Origin: Rippkaea orientalis PCC 8801
GTDB lineage: Bacteria > Cyanobacteriota > Cyanobacteriia > Cyanobacteriales > Microcystaceae
Length of the DNA stretch: 64,000 nt
Direction of reading: 5' to 3'
Assembly (NCBI RefSeq): GCF_000021805.1
Contig: NC_011726.1
Span: 3,938,097-4,002,096, forward strand
In this document: piece after piece, positions 27,496 to 36,776 of the stretch
Layout: every line of letters starts with the position of its first letter
Numbering within the stretch: the stretch's first letter is position 1
Notes under the pieces: generated by a model
What the model saw: only the letters and a program-made list of their open reading frames with translations
What the model was told of the DNA's origin: nothing
Database searches by the model: none
Made by a program: the position numbers and the translations under genes

Positions 27496-29058
27496 ATGAA
27501 CAGTTTTTATGATGCTCAATTATTGCAAGAGATTATTCAACGAACAGTTGAACATTTAATCTTAGTAAGTATTGCTATGGGGGCAGCGATCGCAGTGGGT
27601 ATCCCTTTAGGCATTATTATTGCTAAACAGCCTAAATTAGCTGATCCTATTTTGGGAGTTGCAAATGCCATTCAAACGATTCCTAGTTTAGCCATTTTTG
27701 GCTTTTTAATTACCGTTCCCATCATTGGAGGAATTGGTAAAATTCCCGCGATTGTTGCCCTAATTCTCTATGCTTTATTGCCTATTATTCGTAATACTTA
27801 TACAGGGATAAAGCAAGTGGATAAAGGAGTGAAAGAAGCAGCAATAGCCCTAGGAATGACAAACCGACAAATATTACTCTTAATTGAAATCCCCTTAGCG
27901 TTAGGTATTATTTTAGCCGGAGTTAGAGTTTCTACCGTCATTTGTGTGGGAATTACGACCATTGCTGCTGCTATTGGGGCAGGAGGGTTAGGGGTGTTTA
28001 TTTTTCGGGGAATTTCCATGGTTAATAACCAAATTATCCTCGCTGGTGCTATTCCATCAGCTATCATTGCTTTAGCAGCAGATTGGGGAATTGGTTGGCT
28101 GGAAAAATCCCTAAGTCAGCACAAGACAAATCAACAAAAATCCAATAAAAAAAGCTTAATTATTTTTGGAATATTAGGATTGATTTTATTTAGTTTATTG
28201 GGAATTTTTCATCAAAAAATATTTTTAACAAATCAAGCCAGTGGTATCGTAATTATTGGCTCTAAAAATTTTACTGAGCAGGTGATTTTAGGAGAAGTAT
28301 TAGCCCAAAGTATTGAAGCAAAAACGAATTTAAAAGTAGACAGAAAATTTAATTTAGGGGGAACTTTTATTTGTCATCAAGCATTACAAGCGAGAAAAAT
28401 TGATGGATATGTAGAATATACAGGAACCGCTTTTACCGCAATTCTTGAACAGAAACCCATTAATAATCCTCAAACTGTTTATGAAAAAATTAAACAAGTG
28501 TATCATGATCAATTTAACCTAGAAGTCATGCCATCTCTAGGATTTGAAAATACCTATGCTATTCTCGTTCGTCAAAAAGATGCCAAACAATATCAACTAA
28601 AAACTATCTCAGATGCGTCTCAATATAGCCCCCAATGGCAAGCAGGATTTGGTCATGAATTTTTATCAAGAGAAGACGGTTATCCAGGGTTAGCCAAAAC
28701 CTATAATTTAAACTTTGCGACACTTCCAAAAACCATGGAACTCGGTTTAATGTATCGCGCTTTAGCTAATCAAGAAATCGATTTAGCAGCAGGAAATTCT
28801 ACTGATGGAACAATTCCTATTTTAAATTTAACGATTTTAGAAGATAATAAAAAGTATTTTCCTCCCTATGAAGCAGTCCCGATTTTTAATCAAGAAACTT
28901 TCAAAGACTATCCTAACTTAAGGTCTATTATTGAACAATTAGCGGGAAAAATTTCCGCCCAAGAAATGCAACAACTCAATTATCAAGTGGATGGGGAGAA
29001 AAAATCAGTTAATGAAGTAGTACACAAGTTTTTAATCAAGAAGGGGTTAACATCTTAA
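27496..29058 (+). CDS. Osmoprotectant ABC transporter, fused permease and substrate-binding protein
   Basis: This 520-residue fusion has an OpuCB/ProW-type permease (about 1-215, with the EAA-like GVKEAAIALGMTNRQILLLI loop) joined by a further membrane segment (about 220-240) to an OpuAC-type binding domain (about 250-520, starting VIIGSKNFTEQVILGEVLAQ). The binding half faces the periplasm and should bind glycine betaine, choline or a related solute. The ATG at 27496 was preferred over an in-frame TTG at 27484. The matching ATPase gene is not in the window. Confidence 0.88.
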   Translation: MNSFYDAQLLQEIIQRTVEHLILVSIAMGAAIAVGIPLGIIIAKQPKLADPILGVANAIQTIPSLAIFGFLITVPIIGGIGKIPAIVALILYALLPIIRNTYTGIKQVDKGVKEAAIALGMTNRQILLLIEIPLALGIILAGVRVSTVICVGITTIAAAIGAGGLGVFIFRGISMVNNQIILAGAIPSAIIALAADWGIGWLEKSLSQHKTNQQKSNKKSLIIFGILGLILFSLLGIFHQKIFLTNQASGIVIIGSKNFTEQVILGEVLAQSIEAKTNLKVDRKFNLGGTFICHQALQARKIDGYVEYTGTAFTAILEQKPINNPQTVYEKIKQVYHDQFNLEVMPSLGFENTYAILVRQKDAKQYQLKTISDASQYSPQWQAGFGHEFLSREDGYPGLAKTYNLNFATLPKTMELGLMYRALANQEIDLAAGNSTDGTIPILNLTILEDNKKYFPPYEAVPIFNQETFKDYPNLRSIIEQLAGKISAQEMQQLNYQVDGEKKSVNEVVHKFLIKKGLTS

Positions 29059-29066
29059 ACTAGATA

Positions 29067-29822
29067 ATGATTAATTTATCCTTAGCTAACATGACTAAAC
29101 TATCTGATAAAATCTGGGCTAATTTGGCGTTAACCTTGTTTTTTAGTGCAGTATCAACCGTTGATCCCCATCAAAAACCATCTGCTATGGCTGCTGATGT
29201 TAAGCTAACTCACCCCTTAAATATCGCTCAAAATTCCACGGTAAACTCCTTAGACGGAACACAATGGCAGTTAGTAGACTGGAATGAATCCCTCACCCTA
29301 GGAGACAAACCCATTACCCTTGCTTTCGATGAAAAAGCCATCTCAGGGTCAACCGGATGTAACCGTTATAACGCTGGTTATCAAATGACTGAAGATACCT
29401 TAATTTTGAGTCCCATTGCCTCAACTCGGATGGCCTGTCCTGAACCCTTAATGAATCAAGAATCTGTCTTTTTAAAGGTCTTAGAAGGGGCAAAACTTTA
29501 TGTGATTAACAATCAAAATCAATTACAAATTGCCTATAAAACAAAAAAAGGATTAGGAATAATGACCTTTAAACCAGCTTCTCAGGCGAACCAAACTAAA
29601 GTAGAAACCACGGTTTATGTGAGTCCAAAAATGGTTCCTTGTACTGGAGTTGCCCCGCAACAATGTTTACAAATTAAAGAGAATTTAGATGATCAATGGA
29701 CTTTATTATACCAATCTATTGAAGGATTTAATTATGAACCGGGTTATCTTTATGAATTAAAAGTGAGTAAAAAAAAATTTCTAACCCTCCAGCAGATGGA
29801 AGTTCTATCCATTGGTCATTAA
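29067..29822 (+). CDS. META/DUF4377 secreted protein, N-terminal part (frameshifted)
   Basis: This 251-residue reading has an N-terminal export signal (about 10-45), a META (HslJ-like) domain (about 52-155: LDGTQWQLVDW, then GSTGCNRYNAGY), and the start of a DUF4377 domain (TTVYVSPKMVPCTGVAPQQC). After KVSKKK the frame leaves the domain pattern and stops 13 codons later. Shifting frame at the nine-A run (29769-29777) restores ISNPPADGSSIHWSLIQIV, the usual end of DUF4377, and joins the next reading frame. The intact gene would run from 29067 to 30361. It is probably a periplasmic or lipoprotein-like envelope protein. Confidence 0.8.
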   Translation: MINLSLANMTKLSDKIWANLALTLFFSAVSTVDPHQKPSAMAADVKLTHPLNIAQNSTVNSLDGTQWQLVDWNESLTLGDKPITLAFDEKAISGSTGCNRYNAGYQMTEDTLILSPIASTRMACPEPLMNQESVFLKVLEGAKLYVINNQNQLQIAYKTKKGLGIMTFKPASQANQTKVETTVYVSPKMVPCTGVAPQQCLQIKENLDDQWTLLYQSIEGFNYEPGYLYELKVSKKKFLTLQQMEVLSIGH

Positions 29823-29908
29823 TTCAAATTGTCAATAAAACTCCCGTTAAAGAATATCCTCAAACTTGGCTTGATCGTCCTTTAGAAAATTGGAATAAGG
29901 CAGGAAAT

Positions 29909-30361
29909 ATGATTCCTAATGCCCCAAAAATTGATGCAGAACCGCCTAGTATTGATCGCTGTAAAGATCAACTTCGTCAACCGATGAGCCCAGAAGATAG
30001 AAGTATTAGAAGGGCAGGATGGGAATTATTTGGATCTGTTCAAAATTATGAATCAACTTCGGTAATTATGGCTATGAGTGGGGTAGATGGAATGTGTCGT
30101 CCTTTGGGGTATCAAGGGTTTATTTTTGTTGAGGGACAATTGGCAGGAACGATTTCTCCTAAACCGATGAACTCTCGAACGGATGCAGAGATTGATCGGA
30201 TTTTTTTGACGAATGCTAACTCACTTTTTGTTGAGTTTAAACGCTATAGTAAAACAGATCCTTTGTGTTGTCCGTCTGGGATGAATCGAGTCTCTTTTAA
30301 GATTGAACCGAAAGAGGCAAAACCTCTTTTAATTCCTTTAAACGTAACAACTAAAAACTAA
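29909..30361 (+). CDS. LppP/LprE-like domain, C-terminal part of the frameshifted gene
   Basis: This 150-residue reading is open without a stop from 29777, in frame with the second half of the DUF4377 domain upstream. It has four cysteines (IDRCKDQ, MCRPLGY, PLCCPSG) and a WELFGSVQNYESTSVIMAMS segment like LppP/LprE lipoproteins. It has no export signal of its own, which supports it being the C-terminal domain of the upstream META protein, separated by a homopolymer frameshift. Translation on its own from 29909 is possible but would leave the product in the cytoplasm. Confidence 0.6.
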   Translation: MIPNAPKIDAEPPSIDRCKDQLRQPMSPEDRSIRRAGWELFGSVQNYESTSVIMAMSGVDGMCRPLGYQGFIFVEGQLAGTISPKPMNSRTDAEIDRIFLTNANSLFVEFKRYSKTDPLCCPSGMNRVSFKIEPKEAKPLLIPLNVTTKN

Positions 30362-30369
30362 CAACTAAT

Positions 30370-31041
30370 ATGTTACTCCTACAATTTAGTACATCCCATT
30401 ATTGCCGTAAAGCCCGTCTAGCTTTAGGCTATAAAAAAATTCCCTATCAGGTAGAAAATTTAACGCCAGGGTTACATATTTTGAAATTAAAACCCCTAAC
30501 CGGGTTAACAACGGTTCCCGTTTTATTACCCCAAAAAGCAGGAGAACCTCAAGCGATCGCAGACTCAACCCATATTTTTAGCTATCTGGAAACCTACCAA
30601 AAAGACCCGCCTTTAATGTTACCTAATTCCCCTCAACAAACCCAAGCTTGGTTATTAGAAGATTGGTTAGATGAAAGTATTGGAACGGCAACTCGTTTTG
30701 TTTACTATCATTTTCGCGCAGGGGAAGGAAAATCCATTAATCCTTCCTTTTCGAGTCAATTAGTGATTAATGTTGTCCGTCGTCAATATGGCATTACTCC
30801 GGCTACAGTTCAATTAGCCTCAGACCGTTTAAAAACGGCCATGGATGTGTTATCCTCTTGGCAGAAACAACCGTATTTAGTAGGCGATCGCTTGAGTGTG
30901 GCTGATCTAACGGCTGCTGCATTATTAAGTCCTTTAGCCTTAATTCCCCATTATCGTCAGACTTATCCTTGGCTATTTGAAAGAATTGTTAAGATTCATG
31001 AAATTTGTGGGGAAAAATTACCCCCAGGACTGAATGAATAA
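30370..31041 (+). CDS. Glutathione S-transferase family protein
   Basis: This 223-residue protein has the thioredoxin-like N-terminal domain (LLQFSTSHYCRKARLALGYK, with SxYC at the active-site position, then LTTVPVLL with the cis-proline) and an all-helical C-terminal domain (LSVADLTAAALLSPLA, the conserved N-capping region). It should bind glutathione and act in conjugation or peroxide defence; the exact class is unclear. It starts 9 bases after the previous gene. Confidence 0.85.
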   Translation: MLLLQFSTSHYCRKARLALGYKKIPYQVENLTPGLHILKLKPLTGLTTVPVLLPQKAGEPQAIADSTHIFSYLETYQKDPPLMLPNSPQQTQAWLLEDWLDESIGTATRFVYYHFRAGEGKSINPSFSSQLVINVVRRQYGITPATVQLASDRLKTAMDVLSSWQKQPYLVGDRLSVADLTAAALLSPLALIPHYRQTYPWLFERIVKIHEICGEKLPPGLNE

Positions 31042-31074
31042 TGAAGGATCGATCAAGAGTTCTATTGAGTTTAA

Positions 31075-31386
31075 ATGATGAAAAATAGCCTATTAAATTG
31101 GTCAATACAAGTCAGTTTATCCTGGTTTATGGTAGGGGTAAATATGGCAGTTGCCTTACCTCCCCCTGAAGATATTCCCGAAGAAGTTTTGCGAACGGAA
31201 ATTATTACAGAAGCATTATCACCGATTGATGGAAAACCCTTAACATCGGCTGAATATGCTAAAATAAAAGCAGAATTAGCAGAAAGTCCCTATCCTCCCG
31301 AATTAAATTCTAGGTTGCAGCACCTTATCTTTTTACTAAAAGTTAGAAAGATGTTAAAAACCTTTATTCCATTGGACGTATTTTAG
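31075..31386 (+). CDS. Hypothetical exported protein
   Basis: This 103-residue protein has an N-terminal signal-like segment (LLNWSIQVSLSWFMVGVNMA), then an acidic, Pro-rich part (PPPEDIPEEVLRTEIITEA) and a helical tail (AEYAKIKAELAESPYPPELN). I believe similar proteins exist in many cyanobacteria but know no function. It is co-directional with the GST gene, 33 bp apart. Confidence 0.6.
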   Translation: MMKNSLLNWSIQVSLSWFMVGVNMAVALPPPEDIPEEVLRTEIITEALSPIDGKPLTSAEYAKIKAELAESPYPPELNSRLQHLIFLLKVRKMLKTFIPLDVF

Positions 31387-31428
31387 GATACTTTTTATTA
31401 GGTCATACTCACAGGATTTAGACCATTT

Positions 31429-31722
31429 ATGCGTTCAAAAATTTGGTTCAATACCATACTTCTTATCGGATTACTGTTTATTGCGCTCGGAGATAGTTTG
31501 TTACCCCAACCTTTGAAGAACATGAGTAAAAATACTCGAAAAACCCTCAATAAAGCAATGATTAATTGGGTAATAGTTGAAGAAGTAGAAGCAGTTAAAA
31601 CCCCCGTTGATCAGTTAATAAAAACTTCCCCAAATCAAGATAAAAAAATATTTCACAAACCTGGAACTTTATTTGATCGAGCGTTAGAAGAAGCAGAAAA
31701 ACAAACCAATGTAACTAACTAA
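31429..31722 (+). CDS. Hypothetical protein with N-terminal membrane anchor
   Basis: This 97-residue protein has one hydrophobic segment (IWFNTILLIGLLFIALGDSL, about 5-24) and a basic soluble remainder. It follows the small exported protein by 42 bp on the same strand. I do not recognise the family; anchoring in the membrane with a soluble C-terminal tail is the only supported inference. Confidence 0.55.
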   Translation: MRSKIWFNTILLIGLLFIALGDSLLPQPLKNMSKNTRKTLNKAMINWVIVEEVEAVKTPVDQLIKTSPNQDKKIFHKPGTLFDRALEEAEKQTNVTN

Positions 31723-31757
31723 GTAAGTAGGGCAAGCATGGCTCACCCTACAATTAT

Positions 31758-32216
31758 TTAATTGCGTTTATTTTTCAACCAAGCATCTACAGAAACTCGA
31801 TTAAAATTCACTCCTGCTAACAGAATAAAAAGAACGATGTTATAAATAAGTTGACTACTCGCCCCTTCCCAATTCTGGATAATTGTGATTCCGTACATTA
31901 GGATAATCATCAAAATAAAACAAGCGATTAGTGCACTTCTGGTTAAGAAACCAATGGTAATTAAAGCCCCAACAATTAACTCTACAGGAGGCACTAAACC
32001 CGCATTAATTCTCACTAAAAATTCAGGGATTCCTGATTTTTGCATTGTATTTACCATGGCATCAATAAAACTAGGAAGATCAAAGATTTTGGTAAATCCG
32101 TGATTAAAATAGTTGACACCAACGATAATCCTTAGCAGTGTGTAAGCTGCCACAATATCTTTGGTTTTTAGGTTGATAGAGGTTTTATTGGTGCAGTTGG
32201 TTTGAGTATCAAGCAT
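31758..32216 (-). CDS. DoxX-family membrane protein
   Basis: This 152-residue protein has four predicted membrane segments and the DoxX pattern: TLLRIIVGVNYFNHGFTKIF near 30-49, then PPVELIVGALITIGFLTRSA near 90. DoxX proteins are small quinone/thiosulfate-oxidation-related or redox-linked membrane proteins whose role in cyanobacteria is unclear. It is transcribed opposite to the preceding group. Confidence 0.82.
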   Translation of the reverse strand: MLDTQTNCTNKTSINLKTKDIVAAYTLLRIIVGVNYFNHGFTKIFDLPSFIDAMVNTMQKSGIPEFLVRINAGLVPPVELIVGALITIGFLTRSALIACFILMIILMYGITIIQNWEGASSQLIYNIVLFILLAGVNFNRVSVDAWLKNKRN

Positions 32217-32451
32217 GAGCGTAAGTTCATTGATTAACGATTAGTTGGTTCCGTTGGCACTAATGAAGGCTACAAAATTAGCCATTCTCCAAGACTGATG
32301 ACTCGTTTCTATAGTTATTGAGTTTTATTAAGCACTATTTTAAATGATTTTCAGTTTAATTGTGATGCCAGGCTGACGGGGTGACAAGGGGGTTAAAGTG
32401 TAGATTGGGTATAGGGTGTTGGGTGTACGGTGTAGTAAAAATCTAACACGA

Positions 32452-32751
32452 TTAACGCTCATAGGTAGCAATAATAGTAGTTGAAGTAACAGAATTTTCA
32501 AAATATTGTTTTTTTATGGCTAAATATTGTTCATTAGAGAAAAACTCATTCATAGCCTCTTCATTGGTAAAAGATATGGTAAAAACCCGATTAATAGGCG
32601 AGTTTACTTCAGCTTTGAGGACTTGAGAAACTTTGAAATCATAGTGGAAAACACCCCCATAAGTTTTTAAGAGAGGAGTCATTGCATCACGATATTTTTG
32701 ATACAAATCCTCATCAGAGATATTAAGTGCCACTAGCATTTCTATTGACAT
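32452..32751 (-). CDS. DUF1330-family protein
   Basis: This 99-residue single-domain protein has a dimeric ferredoxin-like alpha/beta-barrel pattern: LVALNISDEDLYQKYRDAM, then FTNEEAMNEFFSNEQYLAIK, and a terminal strand TTIIATYER. This matches DUF1330, a family without a defined reaction. It is a lone gene, upstream of and divergent from dnaG. Confidence 0.75.
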   Translation of the reverse strand: MSIEMLVALNISDEDLYQKYRDAMTPLLKTYGGVFHYDFKVSQVLKAEVNSPINRVFTISFTNEEAMNEFFSNEQYLAIKKQYFENSVTSTTIIATYER

Positions 32752-32903
32752 AATAATTGATTAAATTATGATGCTTAACCATTTAGTTGTTTTTATAAGA
32801 TAACATAGGTTAAGTTAATATGGATCAAGAGAGGTTTAGTTAAAGAATCCTTTGTTACCCATTTGTACAATTAATTGCCTACCCCTGGTTCATTGCCTAA
32901 TCA

Positions 32904-34844
32904 ATGCTGGAAATTCCTCGCTTACATCCTGACACTATAGAAGAGGTTAAACAACGAGTTGATATCTATGATGTCATCTCAGATTATGTTGTCCTTAAAA
33001 AACGAGGGAAAGACTATCTAGGATTATGTCCCTTTCATGATGAAAAAACCCCTAGTTTTAGCGTCAGTCCAACAAAACAACTTTATTATTGTTTTGGGTG
33101 TAACCAGGGAGGAAATGCCATTAAATTCCTCATGGAAGTGGGAAAACAATCCTTTAGTGAAGTCGTTTTTGATCTAGCGCGACGCTATCAAGTTCCCATT
33201 AAAACCCTTGAACCGGAAGAACGTCAAGAATTACAACGTCAGCTATCGTTAAGAGAACAACTTTATGAAATTCTTGCCTTAACAGCAACATTTTACCAAC
33301 ACGCCCTTTATCAACCACAAGGAGAAAATGCCCTTAATTATTTGAAAGAAAAACGTCAATTAAGCGAAGAAACTATCCAGCAATTTCAGTTAGGATACGC
33401 CCCCGCAGGATGGGAAACACTTTATCGTTATTTGATTGAGCAAAAACGCTATCCTATTGCCCTTGCTGAAGAAGCGGGGTTAATTTCTCCCCGTAAAAAC
33501 GGAAGTGGTTATTATGATCGGTTCCGCGATCGCGTGATCATTCCTATTCTTGATATTCAAGGACGAGTGATTGGGTTTGGGAGTCGAAGTTTGGGAGATG
33601 AATTACCAAAATATCTTAATTCTCCTGACACTCCTTTATTTAATAAAGGACAAATTTTATTTGCACTCGATCAGGCAAAAAATGCCATTCGTTCTTTAGA
33701 TAAAGCGATAGTGGTAGAGGGATATTTTGATGCGATCGCCCTTCATTCTGTGGGAATTAATAATACCGTTGCTTCCTTGGGAACAGCGTTGAGTCAAACA
33801 CAATTAAAACAATTATTAAGGTATACTGAGTCTAAGCAAATTATTTTTAATTTTGATGCAGATGAAGCCGGAATTAAAGCCACACAACGGGCAATTAATG
33901 AGATAGAATCTTTGGTTTATTCAGGACAAGTTCAATTACGCATTTTAAATATTCCTGATGGTAAAGATGCGGATGAATTTTTAAGATCTCATCCTGACGC
34001 GGTGGAAAATTACCATCAATTAATGGAAAATTCACCCCTTTGGTTTGACTGGCAAATTCAACAATTATTGATTGATAAACATCTTAAAAAAGCCGATCAT
34101 TTTGAACAAATAGCGCAGGAAATGGTTAAGTTATTGAACCGTTTAGAAGATAGTAATAAACGGACTTACTACATTCGTTACTGCGCTGAAATACTGAGTC
34201 AAGGGGATACGCGATCGCTATCTATTTACATTAAAAATCTACAAAATCAACTTAAAAAACCAAAGTCATTGGTTTCAGCTATTAAAAACACTACTAGCAT
34301 TATCAAAACTTCTTCAAGTACTGAAGATAAATTACTAGAAAAAGCAGAAAAGTTACTGTTAAGAATTTATCTACATTGTCCTGATTATCGTCAAGAAATT
34401 TTTAATCAACTTGAAGAAAAAGATCTTATTTTTACTTTATCCCATCACCGACTTTTATGGCAACAAATTTTAGAGATTGAATCAGACATCAATCAAACTC
34501 CTGAACAACTTATTTCATTAGTCCAAGAAAGAAGTTTACAGTTGTCTCAACTAACTAATCAATTTAATGACATCTTTCATTTGAGTGAAAATAGTGAAAA
34601 AGATACCCAAGATATCGATTCTAACCGGATTCCTTTACTTATTCATTCAGCTTTGATCCGCATGGAAATCGTTAAGTTAGAAAAATACAGTTATTACTGC
34701 TATCAAAAACATAAAAGTATCAACCCTAATATTGATTTGAAATCGAGTGAGTACTATCAACAGGAACGCTTGATCAGTAAAGAAAAAATAATGAAACTTA
34801 AACCCTTATTGAGTTTTTCTGAACTAGAAATTTACAGCGAATAA
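32904..34844 (+). CDS. dnaG: DNA primase
   Basis: This 646-residue primase makes RNA primers at the replication fork. The CHC2 zinc finger is present (C42, H45, C63, C66: LCPFHDEKTPSF, then YYCFGCNQGG). The catalytic core follows, with TOPRIM motifs VVEGYFDAIALH near 269-280 and FDADEAGIKA near 315. The C-terminal part is the helicase-binding domain. The length is ordinary for cyanobacteria. It is convergent with the phnF-like gene, five bases away. Confidence 0.96.
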   Translation: MLEIPRLHPDTIEEVKQRVDIYDVISDYVVLKKRGKDYLGLCPFHDEKTPSFSVSPTKQLYYCFGCNQGGNAIKFLMEVGKQSFSEVVFDLARRYQVPIKTLEPEERQELQRQLSLREQLYEILALTATFYQHALYQPQGENALNYLKEKRQLSEETIQQFQLGYAPAGWETLYRYLIEQKRYPIALAEEAGLISPRKNGSGYYDRFRDRVIIPILDIQGRVIGFGSRSLGDELPKYLNSPDTPLFNKGQILFALDQAKNAIRSLDKAIVVEGYFDAIALHSVGINNTVASLGTALSQTQLKQLLRYTESKQIIFNFDADEAGIKATQRAINEIESLVYSGQVQLRILNIPDGKDADEFLRSHPDAVENYHQLMENSPLWFDWQIQQLLIDKHLKKADHFEQIAQEMVKLLNRLEDSNKRTYYIRYCAEILSQGDTRSLSIYIKNLQNQLKKPKSLVSAIKNTTSIIKTSSSTEDKLLEKAEKLLLRIYLHCPDYRQEIFNQLEEKDLIFTLSHHRLLWQQILEIESDINQTPEQLISLVQERSLQLSQLTNQFNDIFHLSENSEKDTQDIDSNRIPLLIHSALIRMEIVKLEKYSYYCYQKHKSINPNIDLKSSEYYQQERLISKEKIMKLKPLLSFSELEIYSE

Positions 34845-34849
34845 TACTA

Positions 34850-35617
34850 TTAGCTGTTAACGATTAACTCTTGATTAAATAAAATGTCAAAGCTAACAAA
34901 ATCTCCTCTAAAACGACTCTCTGTATATTCAAATAACTGATTATTTTGGTCATAAACAAAGTTTTTAGTAATTAGTATAGGATGACCCGGATCAATTTTT
35001 AATAACTTGATATCTTCTTTGGAAGCGAGATCGGTTTCAATTAAATTTCTTTGACATTGAGGCTCAATTTTATAGTGACTTTTTAGTAAATCATAAAAAG
35101 AATTACCTAAGTCAATCAGCTTAAATAACCCTGGAAATTTTTCAGCAATAATATAACTTTTGCTTAAACAAATCGGATAGATATCTTGATTTTTGTGATC
35201 CTTTTGTTTAGGAATTCCCCCCCGTAAAAAAACAATCTCAACAATCTTTTTTTGTTCAGGTATCTTCAGCAAATTAGCAATAATAGGTGAAGGGAAGACT
35301 ACTTCATTGCTTAACAATTTTCGATAAGGAATATAACCAATGTTACTCAGGTTATCACTAAAACCTGTTTTACCGTTTAAAGAATAACATAGTTTATTTT
35401 TCTTCACAATACACTTTCCCGATGGATCACGATAGACAACACCTTTCTCTTGTAAAATTTGGAACGCATGGCGAACCGTGAGACGATGGACTCCATATTC
35501 ATCAGCTAATTCATTTTCTCGCGGAAGGGAATCTCCTGGTCTATAGATTCCTTGATAAATTTTTTCAGTTACATCATCGGCAATTTCTGCATAACGAGTT
35601 TTATTCGTTTGATCCAT
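34850..35617 (-). CDS. phnF: PhnF-like GntR/UTRA transcriptional regulator
   Basis: This 255-residue regulator has an N-terminal winged helix (IYQGIYRPGDSLPRENELAD, then EYGVHRLTVRHAF, about residues 15-75) and a C-terminal UTRA ligand-binding domain (about 90-250: LIETDLASKEDIKLLKID, then PILITKNFVYDQ). It resembles PhnF, the phosphonate-operon regulator, and lies downstream of phnJKL on the same strand. It could repress the phn cluster; the ligand is not determined. Confidence 0.78.
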   Translation of the reverse strand: MDQTNKTRYAEIADDVTEKIYQGIYRPGDSLPRENELADEYGVHRLTVRHAFQILQEKGVVYRDPSGKCIVKKNKLCYSLNGKTGFSDNLSNIGYIPYRKLLSNEVVFPSPIIANLLKIPEQKKIVEIVFLRGGIPKQKDHKNQDIYPICLSKSYIIAEKFPGLFKLIDLGNSFYDLLKSHYKIEPQCQRNLIETDLASKEDIKLLKIDPGHPILITKNFVYDQNNQLFEYTESRFRGDFVSFDILFNQELIVNS

Positions 35618-36028
35618 ATCTTAATTTATCCTTATCTCAATTATAACTATAATTGCTAATGCCTTTACCCGATATTCAAATTACGGGATGACACGCTAAC
35701 TCTAAATGACCTTTTTCCTGGGGTTTACGGGCTGTTTTCATGGATTTTCTATTAATTTAACATCATTGACTAATCTAATGATAACATTAGTCAAAATAGT
35801 TATCAATCAACAGCAAACATATACCAAGGCATAAAGTAGGATATTTCAACCCAGAACCAAGACGAGTTACTAATTAGTGTAGCACTTATCCGCAAGAATC
35901 TTACTGATAACTACTAACAATTTTTCATGGCTTTTGACAGTAATTATACACAGAGATGACTGTGGATTTTGTTTATATTATACCCCATCGCGTTTAGGTT
36001 GCCCGCAAATAAGTAGGAGTGGGTTAAG
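35618..36028. other. 411-bp intergenic region between phnL and phnF
   Basis: No credible coding frame is seen on either strand. It is AT-rich and carries one clear inverted repeat at 35767-35793 (listed separately), about 150 bp upstream of phnF, where its promoter would lie. The gap shows that phnF is probably transcribed from its own promoter rather than by read-through from phnL. Confidence 0.5.
35767..35793. promoter_or_regulatory. Inverted repeat upstream of phnF, possible operator
   Basis: Perfect 8-bp arms TGACTAAT and ATTAGTCA are separated by 11 bases. It lies 150 bp upstream of the phnF start in an otherwise unstructured AT-rich gap. It may be an operator for PhnF or another dimeric regulator. 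No second copy was noticed near phnJ, so the link to PhnF is only positional. Confidence 0.35.
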
Positions 36029-36763
36029 CTAGTGAGGATTAACAGTCTTTAACTCCGACTTGTGAGAATTAGGAAGAGAAATAATTTTAATCTCAACGTC
36101 GGCTAATCTTTGAATCAGATAGGAATCATGAAAAATGGCTAAGATTCCTGTCCCCATTTGTTTAAGGTGATTAATCATTTTAATGACTTTTTCGATAGAG
36201 TGTTGATCTAAACTTGCTGTGGGTTCATCTAATAACAAAAGACGGGGATTAATCATCATTGCACGCGCTAAATTGACCCTTTGTTTTTCCCCTCCAGAAA
36301 AAGTAACGGGTGAGATAGACCATAATCTTTTTGGTAGCTCAATTTGAGTTAGCAATTCTTTAGCTTTTTCACGAGCATTTTCTCGATTGATTCCTAGATC
36401 AAACAAAGGTTGAGCTACGACATCAATTGTTGATTGTCTCGGCAAACAATGTAGGAATTGAGTAACAAAACTGATCTCCTTCCGACGCAATTCTAGGATA
36501 GTTTGCGGATCAGCTTGCGCTAAATCAATCCATTGATTTTTCTGGGTTTTATAAAGAATTGACCCAGAACTGGGTAAGTAAGTTCCATAGATACATTTAA
36601 GGATACTCGATTTGCCTACTCCTGAAGCTCCTGTTAAAGCTGTTAATTGATAAGGACTCATTTCTAAAGAAATATTTTGAGCAGAGGGAATAGATTGTTC
36701 TTGTTCGTGTAAAAAGAAATTTTTACTTAAATTTTTAATTTTTAGAATGGTTTTTTGAGACAT
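36029..36763 (-). CDS. phnL: C-P lyase ABC-type ATPase PhnL
   Basis: This 244-residue ABC protein has Walker A GASGVGKSS, signature SGGEKQRVNLARAM and Walker B RLLLLDEPTASLD, followed by the H-loop (AIFHDSYLI). The segment HEQEQSIPSAQNISLEM before Walker A fits PhnL. In carbon-phosphorus lyase, PhnL is needed for phosphonate breakdown and binds the core complex over PhnK rather than acting as an importer. It follows phnK by 13 bp. Confidence 0.9.
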   Translation of the reverse strand: MSQKTILKIKNLSKNFFLHEQEQSIPSAQNISLEMSPYQLTALTGASGVGKSSILKCIYGTYLPSSGSILYKTQKNQWIDLAQADPQTILELRRKEISFVTQFLHCLPRQSTIDVVAQPLFDLGINRENAREKAKELLTQIELPKRLWSISPVTFSGGEKQRVNLARAMMINPRLLLLDEPTASLDQHSIEKVIKMINHLKQMGTGILAIFHDSYLIQRLADVEIKIISLPNSHKSELKTVNPH

Positions 36764-36776
36764 ATAAATACTTGAT

